Positions 8,165 to 16,284 of a DNA stretch of 64,000 nucleotides are shown piece by piece. The first letter of the stretch is position 1, and the number at the start of each line of letters is the position of its first letter. A program made the translations under genes and the position numbers. The notes below the pieces were generated by a model. That model saw only the letters and a list, made by a program, of their open reading frames with translations, made no database searches and was not told the origin of the DNA. Source of the stretch: Lewinella sp. LCG006 (GTDB lineage: Bacteria; Bacteroidota; Bacteroidia; Chitinophagales; Saprospiraceae); assembly GCF_040784935.1 (NCBI RefSeq), contig NZ_CP160680.1:7421802-7485801 (forward strand), in the 5' to 3' direction.

Positions 8165-8728
8165 TTAATAACGAATATTTTCCAATTCCTTGGCCAGATA
8201 CTTCACGGCATAAAACAGTCTGGATTTCACAGTACCTTCCGGGCAACCAACAACTTCACTGATGGCTTTTACACTCATCTCCTCCTGATAGCGAAGTAAG
8301 AAAACCTGTCGGTGCTTTTCGGCCAATTGGTTCATCGCTTTATTGAGTTGTGCTTGATGGTACTCAGTATCCAACTGGCTCAGTGAAGGTATCTCAAAGT
8401 GCATATCTTCCTGAAAATAGCGGCTCACGTTTTTTGTCAGTCGACTTCGTCTGCGGTATTCATTTTTCACCATGTTGGACGCAATGGTAAACAACCAAGT
8501 ACTAAAAGTACGGCGCGCATCGTATGATGCACGCTGCTCAATAAGTTTCAAGAAAAGCTGTTGGGTGAAATCTTCAGCTACTTCCTTCTCTTGTGCCAAG
8601 GCACGCCAAAAATAGGTATATAGCTTGGTACCGTACCTTTCGTACAGTACGTTAAAAGCTTCTTCCCGGCCTTTCTGAATCTGCCGCATCAGCTTTTCAT
8701 CTGTCCATTTAGAATAATTGCTAAACAC
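8165..8728 (-). CDS. ECF-type RNA polymerase sigma factor
   Basis: 187 residues. Region 2 (about residues 15-85) contains AFNVLYERYGTKLYTYFWRA, the E-VAEDFTQQLFLKLIE core helix and TFSTWLFTIASNMVKNEYRR (region 2.4). Region 4 (about 130-183) contains LAEKHRQVFLLRYQEEMSVK and the helix-turn-helix GCPEGTVKSRLFYAVKYL. There is no region 1.1 or 3, so it belongs to the extracytoplasmic-function group. Its start codon directly abuts the stop of the upstream FGE-like gene (8729), so the two are co-transcribed and may be translationally coupled. The putative anti-sigma factor follows. Confidence 0.9.
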   Translation of the reverse strand: MFSNYSKWTDEKLMRQIQKGREEAFNVLYERYGTKLYTYFWRALAQEKEVAEDFTQQLFLKLIEQRASYDARRTFSTWLFTIASNMVKNEYRRRSRLTKNVSRYFQEDMHFEIPSLSQLDTEYHQAQLNKAMNQLAEKHRQVFLLRYQEEMSVKAISEVVGCPEGTVKSRLFYAVKYLAKELENIRY

Positions 8729-10663
8729 CTATTCTTTGATCACTTCCATAAAAATGCGAAAACCTGTATTAGGATTTGGCAATACTGCCGTTTGGGTAAC
8801 CCCGATTTGGGTATAATAAGAAGGGTCTAGCCAGCCCCCGCCTTTGGTGGCATTGCTTGTCTGCGTCATCTCTGCCACATTCCCACTTATGTTGTACAAG
8901 TTAAAGTTATTAGGAAAGAAGGCATCCACCTGAGCGGTGAAATAAGCACCATCATCTCCCGGCGACTCCGGGTTCTCCATTGCAGGACCAAACAAGGGTT
9001 CTTTCTCACTCAAACTTACCAGATACGGATTAAAGTTAGAAAGATAGCATCCTTTGGCGTTGCGAAAATAAGGACCACCCCAAGGGTAAGGAGCCTCGTA
9101 AGTAGCTCCTCCCCTAGCGGCTAGTTCCCATTCTTCGACAGTGGGCAAACGGAAGCGAACCTCTTGAAAACGCTTACGGCGATGGTCAGAAGCATTGTAA
9201 ACCTGCGTGAGCCATTCACAATAAGCTATAGCTGCCTCGTGGGAAATATTAGTAATCGGGTGATTTCCATCATCAGGATTGCCGCCACTATCAAAAAGAA
9301 CCGACATTGGCAATTCGCGATATGCTTCCGGTAAAAGTGACAGCCAATCAATGTTTTCGGTTTTACAAACAGCTAATAAATCAAATTGCTTGGCTTCCAA
9401 TAAATCCTGTAAAAACACATGGTATTGTGCATTGCTGACTTCGTATGCAGAGGCATACAAAGCACCCTTTACAGGATACATTTCCTTGTCCTGCGCGCGT
9501 AAATCTATCTTGGTCGTTGCAGGAACCGTCTTTGTTTCTTGTCGAAAAATCCCTGCTACTTCCTGGGTTTTATCGGCGCGACCAGCGATATGTAGTGCCA
9601 TATTAGCAATAGCTTCGGCTTCTTCCTGGGCCCCTTCCTTTCCATATAAATCATAAAGAATCGCCAGCGCAGGAATATAATTCATATTCATATGATCGAC
9701 CACCGACTGAGAAGGATCGTAATAGAGTGGGTTTTCTAACTGTTCCGTTAAAAAACTGTTCTCAAAATTCTGCCGCAAAAGACGGACATTGTCCAAATAT
9801 TGTTGGCTGTGTTCAAAGGCCAGTCCCGTAAGATAAAGTTCACTATCAAAAGCATTGCGTTGAGACGCAGGAGTAGCGATGCCCAAGTGGACTGGACGAG
9901 CACAATACTGTAATACGTGGCGAAGTAAAAGTTCCAATTGGGTATTGATCGTCGCTTCCTGTGGGCGTTCGAAGGTATCGGGCACCTGCAATTCCGCAAA
10001 AACTCGGCTCCGGTATTCCCTTTCTGCTAACAGTAGATAAAGGTTGACAATCCTAACATCGCGGCGAACGCCTCTTACCATCTGTAATACCCAGGCCGGA
10101 TAAGTATCATTATCTCCTTGTGTCAGCAATACACCATTGGACCGAACAGAGGCAAGTGCGTTATAATTCCAGCTCAGAATACCCGAGCTTAGTTCGCCGG
10201 TTCTGAAATATTTTTCACACCAAAGGGCATAATTGGCCAGGTCTCCCTTCACTTCGTAATAGTGAATAAAATCGTGTGCCAGTTCCATGCGATCAGGAGC
10301 AATCTCATGTGCTTTCAGCAATGCTTCATAATTTCGTTCGAAGAGATTGCTCTGCCAATAAGTGAGATAATGGGCTTCAAAAGACCTTGGAATATTCGCC
10401 TTTACTTCTGCAAGGATGCTCTCCAAATCAAAAGCGGCATATCCTTGCAAGACGTTGATGTTGCGAGCCGCCGTATAATAATTTAGCCAGGCATCTGCCT
10501 GCTCTGGATGTTGCTGTGTTTCCGCTGACCAAAGCTGAGCTTGTTGTTGGTAGTAATCCAGCGAATGGATGACTTTTGAGAGCGGTTTAATTGGTTCCGG
10601 CGTGGTGGCACTACCTTGTTGAAAGAACATCGTCAACAGTGAAAAAAGGAGTAAAACACGCAT
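8729..10663 (-). CDS. Secreted TPR-like protein with C-terminal formylglycine-enzyme-like (FGE-sulfatase) domain
   Basis: 644 residues with a signal peptide ([20 protein letters not shown]). Residues about 30-160 look like TPR helices ([42 protein letters not shown] style). Residues about 175-210 contain [20 protein letters not shown] and [12 protein letters not shown], very like the soluble part of DUF2723 membrane proteins. Residues about 390-640 are an FGE/SUMF1-type fold: [64 protein letters not shown], then KGGGW and [13 protein letters not shown]-like domains in Bacteroidota are often structural (as in GldJ/GldK) rather than catalytic. It precedes an ECF sigma and anti-sigma pair with zero spacing, suggesting a role in a cell-envelope signalling unit. 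Confidence 0.75.
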   Translation of the reverse strand: MRVLLLFSLLTMFFQQGSATTPEPIKPLSKVIHSLDYYQQQAQLWSAETQQHPEQADAWLNYYTAARNINVLQGYAAFDLESILAEVKANIPRSFEAHYLTYWQSNLFERNYEALLKAHEIAPDRMELAHDFIHYYEVKGDLANYALWCEKYFRTGELSSGILSWNYNALASVRSNGVLLTQGDNDTYPAWVLQMVRGVRRDVRIVNLYLLLAEREYRSRVFAELQVPDTFERPQEATINTQLELLLRHVLQYCARPVHLGIATPASQRNAFDSELYLTGLAFEHSQQYLDNVRLLRQNFENSFLTEQLENPLYYDPSQSVVDHMNMNYIPALAILYDLYGKEGAQEEAEAIANMALHIAGRADKTQEVAGIFRQETKTVPATTKIDLRAQDKEMYPVKGALYASAYEVSNAQYHVFLQDLLEAKQFDLLAVCKTENIDWLSLLPEAYRELPMSVLFDSGGNPDDGNHPITNISHEAAIAYCEWLTQVYNASDHRRKRFQEVRFRLPTVEEWELAARGGATYEAPYPWGGPYFRNAKGCYLSNFNPYLVSLSEKEPLFGPAMENPESPGDDGAYFTAQVDAFFPNNFNLYNISGNVAEMTQTSNATKGGGWLDPSYYTQIGVTQTAVLPNPNTGFRIFMEVIKE

Positions 10664-10876
10664 GGTATTCTATAGTTTTTGCACCTATGTACACCAGGCT
10701 TACAACATCGTTCAAAATTTATCCTCTAAAATTTATGGAAATAAACATAGAACCTCAGCCTTGTCCTACCTCAATTGCGGAGGCTGTCTAAAAAGCATCC
10801 CTAAGCTGGACTTTCGGCATTTGCCGGAAGCAGTAAAAGGATTTAACCCTGCACCGACAAGTGTAGAATAAACGTT

Positions 10877-10884
10877 TATCTTTG
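10877..10884 (+). promoter_or_regulatory. -7 box TATCTTTG of the NUDIX-type regulator
   Basis: Matches the Bacteroidota TAnnTTTG consensus, 29 nt before the ATG at 10914. No clear -33 TTG is seen at 19-21 bp upstream. Confidence 0.55.
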
Positions 10885-10913
10885 AGACTCACAACTCTTT
10901 TCCCTTTCTCATT

Positions 10914-11618
10914 ATGGAGCCTCCACAGGATAACCGATTCTACCAACACGCTAAGCCAATATTAGTAGCCGTAGACTGCATTATTTTTGGGTTCAACCAG
11001 TCTACGCTACAGTTATTGTTATTCAAGCGAAAAATAGATCCCTTCCTTGGAGCTTGGTCAGTAATTGGGAGCTTTGTAAAGGAAAATGAAAGCACCTCTG
11101 CTGCTGCAATTCGAGTACTACAGGAACATACTGGCTTAGAGAATATTTTTTTGGATCCATTGGCTTTGTACAGTGATCCCGAGCGAGACCCTGGTGCGAG
11201 GGTTATTTCTCAAGCTTATTTTGCCTTGATTCATTTGGAAGATGAAGCGCTCAACAAAGTAGAAACCCATCAAGCCCACTGGTTTGACTTTAAGGATATT
11301 CCTCCACTGATGCTCGACCATAATGTAATGGTGCAAGATGCTTTGGCTAAATTACGCACTAAAGCACGCTACAGCCCGATAGGATTTGAACTACTGCCCG
11401 AGAAATTCACTATTCCTCAACTACAACTCCTTTACGAAGCGATCTACCAAAAAGAATTGGATCGGCGGAATTTTCGAAAGAAAATCCTCTCCATGGGCCT
11501 GCTAGACAAACTTGAGGAAAAGGACAAATCTGGTTCCCGAAAAGGGGCCTACCTCTACCAGTTTAATGCTGACAATTACCAGAAAATGGTCAAAGAGGGA
11601 GTAGATTTTATTCTATAA
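10914..11618 (+). CDS. NUDIX domain-containing transcriptional regulator (NrtR/AraR-like)
   Basis: 234 residues. The N-terminal 140 residues are a NUDIX fold (VAVDCIIFGF, LLLFKRKIDPFLGAWSVIGS). The NUDIX box is degenerate: from VKENES through RVLQEHTGL the RE and EE glutamates are replaced (RV and EH), so hydrolase activity is doubtful. The C-terminal 90 residues are a winged helix (EKFTIPQLQLLYEAIYQKEL, DRRNFRKKILSMGLL), ending in KGAYLYQFN. This matches the NrtR group, in which the NUDIX domain senses a ligand (ADP-ribose, or arabinose in the Bacteroides AraR branch) and the winged helix binds DNA. Neighbours give no sugar or NAD genes, so the ligand is unknown. Confidence 0.82.
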   Translation: MEPPQDNRFYQHAKPILVAVDCIIFGFNQSTLQLLLFKRKIDPFLGAWSVIGSFVKENESTSAAAIRVLQEHTGLENIFLDPLALYSDPERDPGARVISQAYFALIHLEDEALNKVETHQAHWFDFKDIPPLMLDHNVMVQDALAKLRTKARYSPIGFELLPEKFTIPQLQLLYEAIYQKELDRRNFRKKILSMGLLDKLEEKDKSGSRKGAYLYQFNADNYQKMVKEGVDFIL

Positions 11619-11622
11619 AAAG

Positions 11623-11660
11623 AAGAAAGCTTGCTTTAATGGCAAGCTTTCTCCTTTTTT
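11623..11660 (+). terminator. Bidirectional terminator between convergent genes
   Basis: Stem GAAAGCTTGC/GCAAGCTTTC with an 7-8 nt loop; T-rich on both strands (CTCCTTTTTTT on plus, TTCTTTTTATAG on minus). It serves the regulator at left and the TonB receptor at right. Confidence 0.8.
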
Positions 11661-11667
11661 TGTCTTA

Positions 11668-14103
11668 CTAATTTCCTAATCGCTTAGCTTCATCCTCTAA
11701 GCCTGTATTTCGGCGACGAGACTTCACATTTTGATTACCAAAATTATAGCTCAGACTCAGACTAATCCGGCGGCTGTCCCAATTGCCTCCACCTGTTGAA
11801 ATCAGGCCATCAAATTCTGAGACACCGTCCCAACCTGTCTCGTAGAAAAGATCACTTGCACTGAGGCGAGCATTAAGCTGGTCATTGAGAAATTTCTTTT
11901 GTAAACCCAGGTCAAGACTCCAGCTGGACTCGTAGACAAATACTCCGCCCCAAACACCCGGACCACTATAATAACCCGAAACTTCTCCTTTAAATCCACC
12001 TGGCAGATCAATGGTCTGCTGCTGGTAAATCGAATAAGTGAATGCTTGCACATCGACGATGGCACCACCGCCATAATCAGCTTGGTTATTTATATGGGAG
12101 GCACTAACATTGATATAAGAATTCCAACCTTCCATCACCTGAAAAGGTGCGCTGATATTCATACTGTAAACCGTCTGGTCAGCCAGATTAGCCCAAGTAA
12201 TGAAGCTGGCCCTTTCATCTAACTCATCCGGTGCTATCAAGCGAGTGATCTGGTCGACGGTGCGGCTGTATCCCAATTTAAAGTTATAGCGATATTTGAG
12301 GGTATAGCTCAACTCTACATTGTTGACAATTTCTGGTTGGAGGAAAGGATTACCTTTCTCATAAGACAACTGACTTAACTGATTATTGAAAGGATTCAAT
12401 ACGTTGTAATCTGGGCGATTGATCCGCCGGCCGTAGTTCAGCGAAAGACTATGGGTGGGTGCAACCTGCCAAGTAAGTCCTGCATTGGGGAACCAGCTGA
12501 GGTAATTTAGCAATACTGGGGGTTCTTTTAAATCCTCCTCAAAAGGCTGTAGGTTACCCTCCGCATCTGTTTGCTCAGCGCGTAAACCTGCTGAAAAATT
12601 CCATTTTTCATTGATCGGCCGCGAAAAGCTGACATAACCAGCATAGACATTTTCGCGATAATCAAAGATGTTTGAAGAGCGGTCATTTCTAACCGACACC
12701 CCATTTTGAACATCGAATACTAAAAACGTATTGTCGGAAGCAACTCGGCTCAATTTGGTACCCAAACCAAGTTTACCACCCAATAGATCCTGCTCATAGT
12801 CAAGCTTACCAGTGTAGATATCAATTTGAGTAGGCGTATTAAAAGCATTAATCAATTCGGTCAATAATACTTGTTCTTGGGCATCATAGTAGCGGTTGGG
12901 CTGAGACCGTTCGCTATCGTTGTCATAATTTCCGTAGTCTAAGTCTATATTGACGGTACGTCCCTTATTGTTATCGAAACGGTAATTGATATTATAGGTT
13001 TGCTGTTGGCGCATATCATTAGATACATTATCGGAGATAAGAACACTATCAATAATACCAGGCGTTTCCAAACTAGCAATTGCAATACGGTTGTAACCTA
13101 AATGTTCGCCAGAAAAATCGTTAGCACTTACCAAGAAGCCGATCGTGTGTTGATCATTGATGAAAAAATCCGTTCCCAGCCGTACATTCGCACTTTGAAA
13201 GCTATTCCGCATTCGGTTGGTTTCATCGAGCTGGATACCGTTTTGGGTACTAAAAAAATCCATGTTGTTATACATTTCTCCGTCGTTAGCACCCACCGTT
13301 GCGAATAGATTCATCCATTTATTGCGATAGTTACCACTGGCACTGCCATTGATACGAGCGTACCGCCCTTGGCTATACGTACCGCTTAAGGAGCCATTGC
13401 TACCTAGATTTTTATCCTTTTTCAAACGGATATCAATGATTCCGGCATTGCCTTCAGCTTCGTATTTTGCACCTGGATTGGAGATGATATCAATATGATC
13501 GATCTGTTCTGCCGGAAGATTCTGTAGATAGGAAGTGAGGTTTTGTCCGGTGAGAGGCAAGCGCTTTCCATCCACATACAAGAGTACGCCTGCCCTGCCT
13601 AGTACGCTAATATTGTCATTGTTATCCACGGTAACACCAGGAGCTTTCCGTAAAAGGGAAATGGCATCTGCTCCGGTACTATTAATGGTGCCCTGGACAT
13701 TAAAGACCGTACGATCTGGCTTTACTTCCACCAGTGCTCTGGTTGCGGTAACCGTCGCTTCTGCCAAATCTATTGATGTGGAAGAAAACTTTAGAATTTC
13801 CAAATCCAGTTGTTGGTTGGCACTGAGGTCTATGTCATTCTGCCAAAGATCAGCTGAGCCTACGTAGGTAGCAGAGAGATTATAACGGCCAGCGGCTAAA
13901 CCCTTGATTCGGAAGATGCCGGTTTCGTCGGTCGTCTCTACCTTTACCAAACTGCTATCAGCAGTATTGTAGAGCGCTACATTAGCAAATACAACAGCTT
14001 CGCCTTCTGGGGTTTGCAGTTGCCCCTTGATACTAGCTGTTTGCGCTTGTGCTTGTACTAGCACCCCTAAGGCGACTAGCAAAAAAGTAATCATGTTTTT
14101 CAT
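11668..14103 (-). CDS. TonB-dependent receptor family outer-membrane beta-barrel protein
   Basis: 811 residues with signal peptide (MKNMITFLLVALGVLVQAQA). Residues about 23-105 are a carboxypeptidase-regulatory-like beta-sandwich (ASIKGQLQTPEGEAVVFANV). Residues about 115-230 are a plug domain (VFNVQGTINSTGADAISLLR, PAEQIDHIDIISNPGAKYEA, GNAGIIDIRLKK). The rest is a beta-barrel with typical CirA/Outer_membrane_beta-barrel motifs (YLSWFPNAGLTWQVAPTHSL, SLNYGRRINRPDYNVLNPF). It belongs to the OMP_b-brl family rather than the SusC type and no SusD gene is next to it. Substrate is unknown. A structured RNA (14225-14456) lies directly upstream on the same strand with no terminator seen between them. 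Confidence 0.88.
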   Translation of the reverse strand: MKNMITFLLVALGVLVQAQAQTASIKGQLQTPEGEAVVFANVALYNTADSSLVKVETTDETGIFRIKGLAAGRYNLSATYVGSADLWQNDIDLSANQQLDLEILKFSSTSIDLAEATVTATRALVEVKPDRTVFNVQGTINSTGADAISLLRKAPGVTVDNNDNISVLGRAGVLLYVDGKRLPLTGQNLTSYLQNLPAEQIDHIDIISNPGAKYEAEGNAGIIDIRLKKDKNLGSNGSLSGTYSQGRYARINGSASGNYRNKWMNLFATVGANDGEMYNNMDFFSTQNGIQLDETNRMRNSFQSANVRLGTDFFINDQHTIGFLVSANDFSGEHLGYNRIAIASLETPGIIDSVLISDNVSNDMRQQQTYNINYRFDNNKGRTVNIDLDYGNYDNDSERSQPNRYYDAQEQVLLTELINAFNTPTQIDIYTGKLDYEQDLLGGKLGLGTKLSRVASDNTFLVFDVQNGVSVRNDRSSNIFDYRENVYAGYVSFSRPINEKWNFSAGLRAEQTDAEGNLQPFEEDLKEPPVLLNYLSWFPNAGLTWQVAPTHSLSLNYGRRINRPDYNVLNPFNNQLSQLSYEKGNPFLQPEIVNNVELSYTLKYRYNFKLGYSRTVDQITRLIAPDELDERASFITWANLADQTVYSMNISAPFQVMEGWNSYINVSASHINNQADYGGGAIVDVQAFTYSIYQQQTIDLPGGFKGEVSGYYSGPGVWGGVFVYESSWSLDLGLQKKFLNDQLNARLSASDLFYETGWDGVSEFDGLISTGGGNWDSRRISLSLSYNFGNQNVKSRRRNTGLEDEAKRLGN

Positions 14104-14224
14104 AACTGTCGGTGTGATTTATAATAATGACCACAATATCGGTGGAATGTTGCGGGGAAAACAAAGCAAATCGACGAGTTGCCATCAGTGACGGATGAGT
14201 AGCCATAGATTTGCACTGGGAGAA

Positions 14225-14456
14225 AAAACAGGGGGATGAGGAAGAAGCTCAAGGGCCCCAAGTGGAGGGCCCACCCTCTTGCCAGATCTCCGAAACCGCC
14301 CCTTGGCCCAATGACCATTAAGGGCGTGCGTCTATCTCTGCTCCCACTAGGGAAGCAGCCAAGCAATACGCAAAAAAAAACGCTGATTTTTCTCGCCGAC
14401 AAGCGAGGGAAGTTTACCTCTGAGTAACTTTTGGAACGTCACCTCCTTCTGTTACT
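14225..14456 (-). ncRNA. Structured RNA, copy 1 (unassigned family)
   Basis: No coding frame explains this GC-rich stretch, and a strong promoter lies just upstream on the minus strand. Four helices match those of copy 2 at 53789-54012 with compensatory changes. Ha: CTCGC/GCGAG (14403-14407 with 14392-14396). Hb: GCGT/ACGC enclosing CTGCT-CCC/GGG-AGCAG (14350-14358 with 14338-14345). Hc: GCCCTT/AAGG-GC with a bulged G (14320-14325 with 14298-14304). Hd: GAGGG/CCCTT enclosing GTGG/CCAC. The single-stranded AAATCAGCG after Ha and ACTTG after Hd are identical in both copies. The ends are approximate. The TonB receptor ATG is about 120 nt further on, so it could be a leader element or a separate RNA. 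6S-like identity was considered but cannot be shown. Confidence 0.7.
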
Positions 14457-14459
14457 TCG

Positions 14460-14490
14460 CAAAGGTAAAAGAAAAATTATTTAAAAACAA
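14460..14490 (-). promoter_or_regulatory. Promoter of the structured RNA copy 1
   Basis: On the minus strand: TTG (14488-14490), 20 nt of AT-rich spacer, then TACCTTTG (14460-14467). This fits the Bacteroidota -33 TTG / -7 TAnnTTTG promoter well and predicts a start near 14456. Confidence 0.7.
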
Positions 14491-14521
14491 AAAATATTAT
14501 TCAATTAAAAATAAAACATTT

Positions 14522-15265
14522 TCACAAGAAAGGGTATTTGATCTCTACCAAGCTTAGCCCCTGGGGCGGAGCCAGCCTAAAATATTGTGGTCGCTCGCTT
14601 CGTGACAGCCGGTGCTCAAATGCTGCCGCACTTTCTTTCCCCAAACCTATATCTAGCAATTGAGCAACAAGAATCCGGATCATCCCGCGCAAAAAGCGAT
14701 TGGCCGAAATATGAAAGGCAAACTGTTCTTTACCAGCACCTTCCAAGGACACAGACGTGATGCTACAATGGGTTGTCTTATGTCGATCTGGGGCTTTGCA
14801 AAGGCTACGGTACTCCTCATAGCGCAACAAGGCCTTTAATGCTGCCTCCATATTTACCCAATCTAAATCTTTTGGTTCACATGGGAAAAGCGTACTAAAC
14901 CGACCAAGGAAAGGGTTTTTGCTGGTGTGCAACTGATAAACATACTTACGCTCCGTAGCACTAAACCGCGCATGCCACTGTGCTTCCGCTTCTAAGCACT
15001 TGTGAACAGCAATACTCTCTGGCAAAGCATAATTCAAGTGAGTTAATAACTGTGGGGTCATGCTCACATCAGCCTCAAAGTGAGCACCATAATTACTGGC
15101 GTGTACACCCGCATCTGTTCGTCCACAACCAATAATATTGATCGGTACTTTCAACACCTTCTCCATGGCGTTCTCCAATGTTTCCTGCACACTTACGACG
15201 CCATCCTGCCGTTGCCAGCCGCGATAGTCAGTACCGTCGTAAGAAAGTTGCAAAAAATAGCGCAT
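14522..15265 (-). CDS. truA: tRNA pseudouridine(38-40) synthase TruA
   Basis: 247 residues from the ATG at 15265 (MRYFLQLSYDGTDYRGWQRQ), which is where family members start; a longer in-frame form from 15328 exists. The catalytic motif is CGRTDAGVHA (aspartate in RTDAG), followed by FSATERKYVYQL and ISANRFLRGMIRILV, all standard TruA motifs. It converts uridines 38-40 of the anticodon stem-loop to pseudouridine in the cytoplasm. A -7 box (15346-15353) lies upstream. It is back to back with the FMN reductase gene. Confidence 0.93.
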   Translation of the reverse strand: MRYFLQLSYDGTDYRGWQRQDGVVSVQETLENAMEKVLKVPINIIGCGRTDAGVHASNYGAHFEADVSMTPQLLTHLNYALPESIAVHKCLEAEAQWHARFSATERKYVYQLHTSKNPFLGRFSTLFPCEPKDLDWVNMEAALKALLRYEEYRSLCKAPDRHKTTHCSITSVSLEGAGKEQFAFHISANRFLRGMIRILVAQLLDIGLGKESAAAFEHRLSRSERPQYFRLAPPQGLSLVEIKYPFL

Positions 15266-15345
15266 AAACAAGGTTCTTGTTGCTGGACAATCGCAAGCTC
15301 TGACCAGCAAATGATTTAGGGTGTTCATCAAAAAGATGGCAGTGG

Positions 15346-15353
15346 CAAAGATA
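15346..15353 (-). promoter_or_regulatory. -7 box TATCTTTG of truA
   Basis: TAnnTTTG on the minus strand. It would give a leader of about 75 nt to the ATG at 15265, or about 14 nt to the in-frame ATG at 15328. Confidence 0.5.
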
Positions 15354-15440
15354 CACTGTAAATCATAAAACTCTTTTTAAGTAAATGCTGTTTGCCTTAT
15401 TAAATGTATCTACATCTATTCTTGTTTAGACATCCACATT

Positions 15441-16007
15441 ATGAAAAACACCCCCAAGATAGTCGCCTTCGGCGCAAGCAATAGCAAACACTCCATCAAC
15501 CAGCAACTAGCCATTTTTGCTGCGCAGCAAATAGCGAACGCCGAAGTAAATATCCTCGATCTGAATGATTTCGAGATGCCCATCTACAGTATCGACCGAG
15601 AAAAAGAGACCGGTTTCCCCACAGAAGCCCTTCAGTTTAAAGCACATCTTCGCGAAAGTGATGGTATTATCATTTCTTTTGCCGAACACAATGGTGCTTA
15701 CACGGCTGCTTTCAAGAATATCCTCGACTGGATATCCCGCATCGAAAAGGATGTTTGGGCCAGCAAACCCATGCTATTAATGGCAACCTCTCCGGGTGCT
15801 CGTGGGGGGCGAACAGTATTGGATATTGCCATCAACAAGTTCAAGTTCATGAACAGCAATATCCTCCTTGATTTCTCGCTGCCGTTTTTTGGAAATAACT
15901 TCAATAAGGAAGAGGGTATCCTGGATGCGGACCTGGATCGTGAATTCCGGCAACAGCTAAGTCGCTTCCAAGCAGCCATTTTTCAAACTTCCAGCGTAGA
16001 ACAATAA
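15441..16007 (+). CDS. NADPH-dependent FMN reductase family protein
   Basis: 188 residues, cytoplasmic. Flavodoxin-like fold: IVAFGASNSKHSIN (phosphate-binding loop), DGIIISFAEHNGAYTAAFKN (the family's P-E-[YH]-N-x-S/A motif, here AEHNGAYT), KPMLLMATSPGARGG (flavin-contact loop). Members reduce FMN, quinones, azo dyes or chromate with NAD(P)H. The precise substrate cannot be told. The gene is followed by about 275 bp that hold the typA promoter. Confidence 0.85.
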   Translation: MKNTPKIVAFGASNSKHSINQQLAIFAAQQIANAEVNILDLNDFEMPIYSIDREKETGFPTEALQFKAHLRESDGIIISFAEHNGAYTAAFKNILDWISRIEKDVWASKPMLLMATSPGARGGRTVLDIAINKFKFMNSNILLDFSLPFFGNNFNKEEGILDADLDREFRQQLSRFQAAIFQTSSVEQ

Positions 16008-16210
16008 GCAATGGTGCCAACAAAATAACTTCTTCCATTCCCAGGAAATACGCGTTATAATTTGGCGAAAAATGATTTCACGAACTTTTCTCAGGAATCA
16101 ACCACTATTGAAAGTGAATTCTTCTCAACAAGCTAATTATCAAATAGTTAAAATAACTTTCATAAACGATTTATTTTCACCAGAGCCCACTCGAAATAGC
16201 TAAAAAGAGT

Positions 16211-16218
16211 TACCTTTG
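16211..16218 (+). promoter_or_regulatory. -7 box TACCTTTG of typA
   Basis: TAnnTTTG match 67 nt before the ATG at 16285; no clear -33 TTG. Confidence 0.55.
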
Positions 16219-16284
16219 CGCCCGATTTGGTGGTAACCAACACAATCCAGTTTTGCTTACTTCCCCAAAGTGATAATTACCTAT

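Noticed and set aside
14100-14427. Open frames on both strands before the TonB receptor gene
   Set aside because: They cover the structured RNA; base changes relative to copy 2 keep helices, not codons.
14225-14456. Assignment of the structured RNA to 6S, SRP, RNase P RNA or a cobalamin riboswitch
   Set aside because: No RNase P (AGGAAAGTCC) core, no SRP apical motif in the right context, no cobalamin box, and several separate hairpins instead of the single long 6S duplex. A 6S-like identity cannot be fully excluded without a model search.
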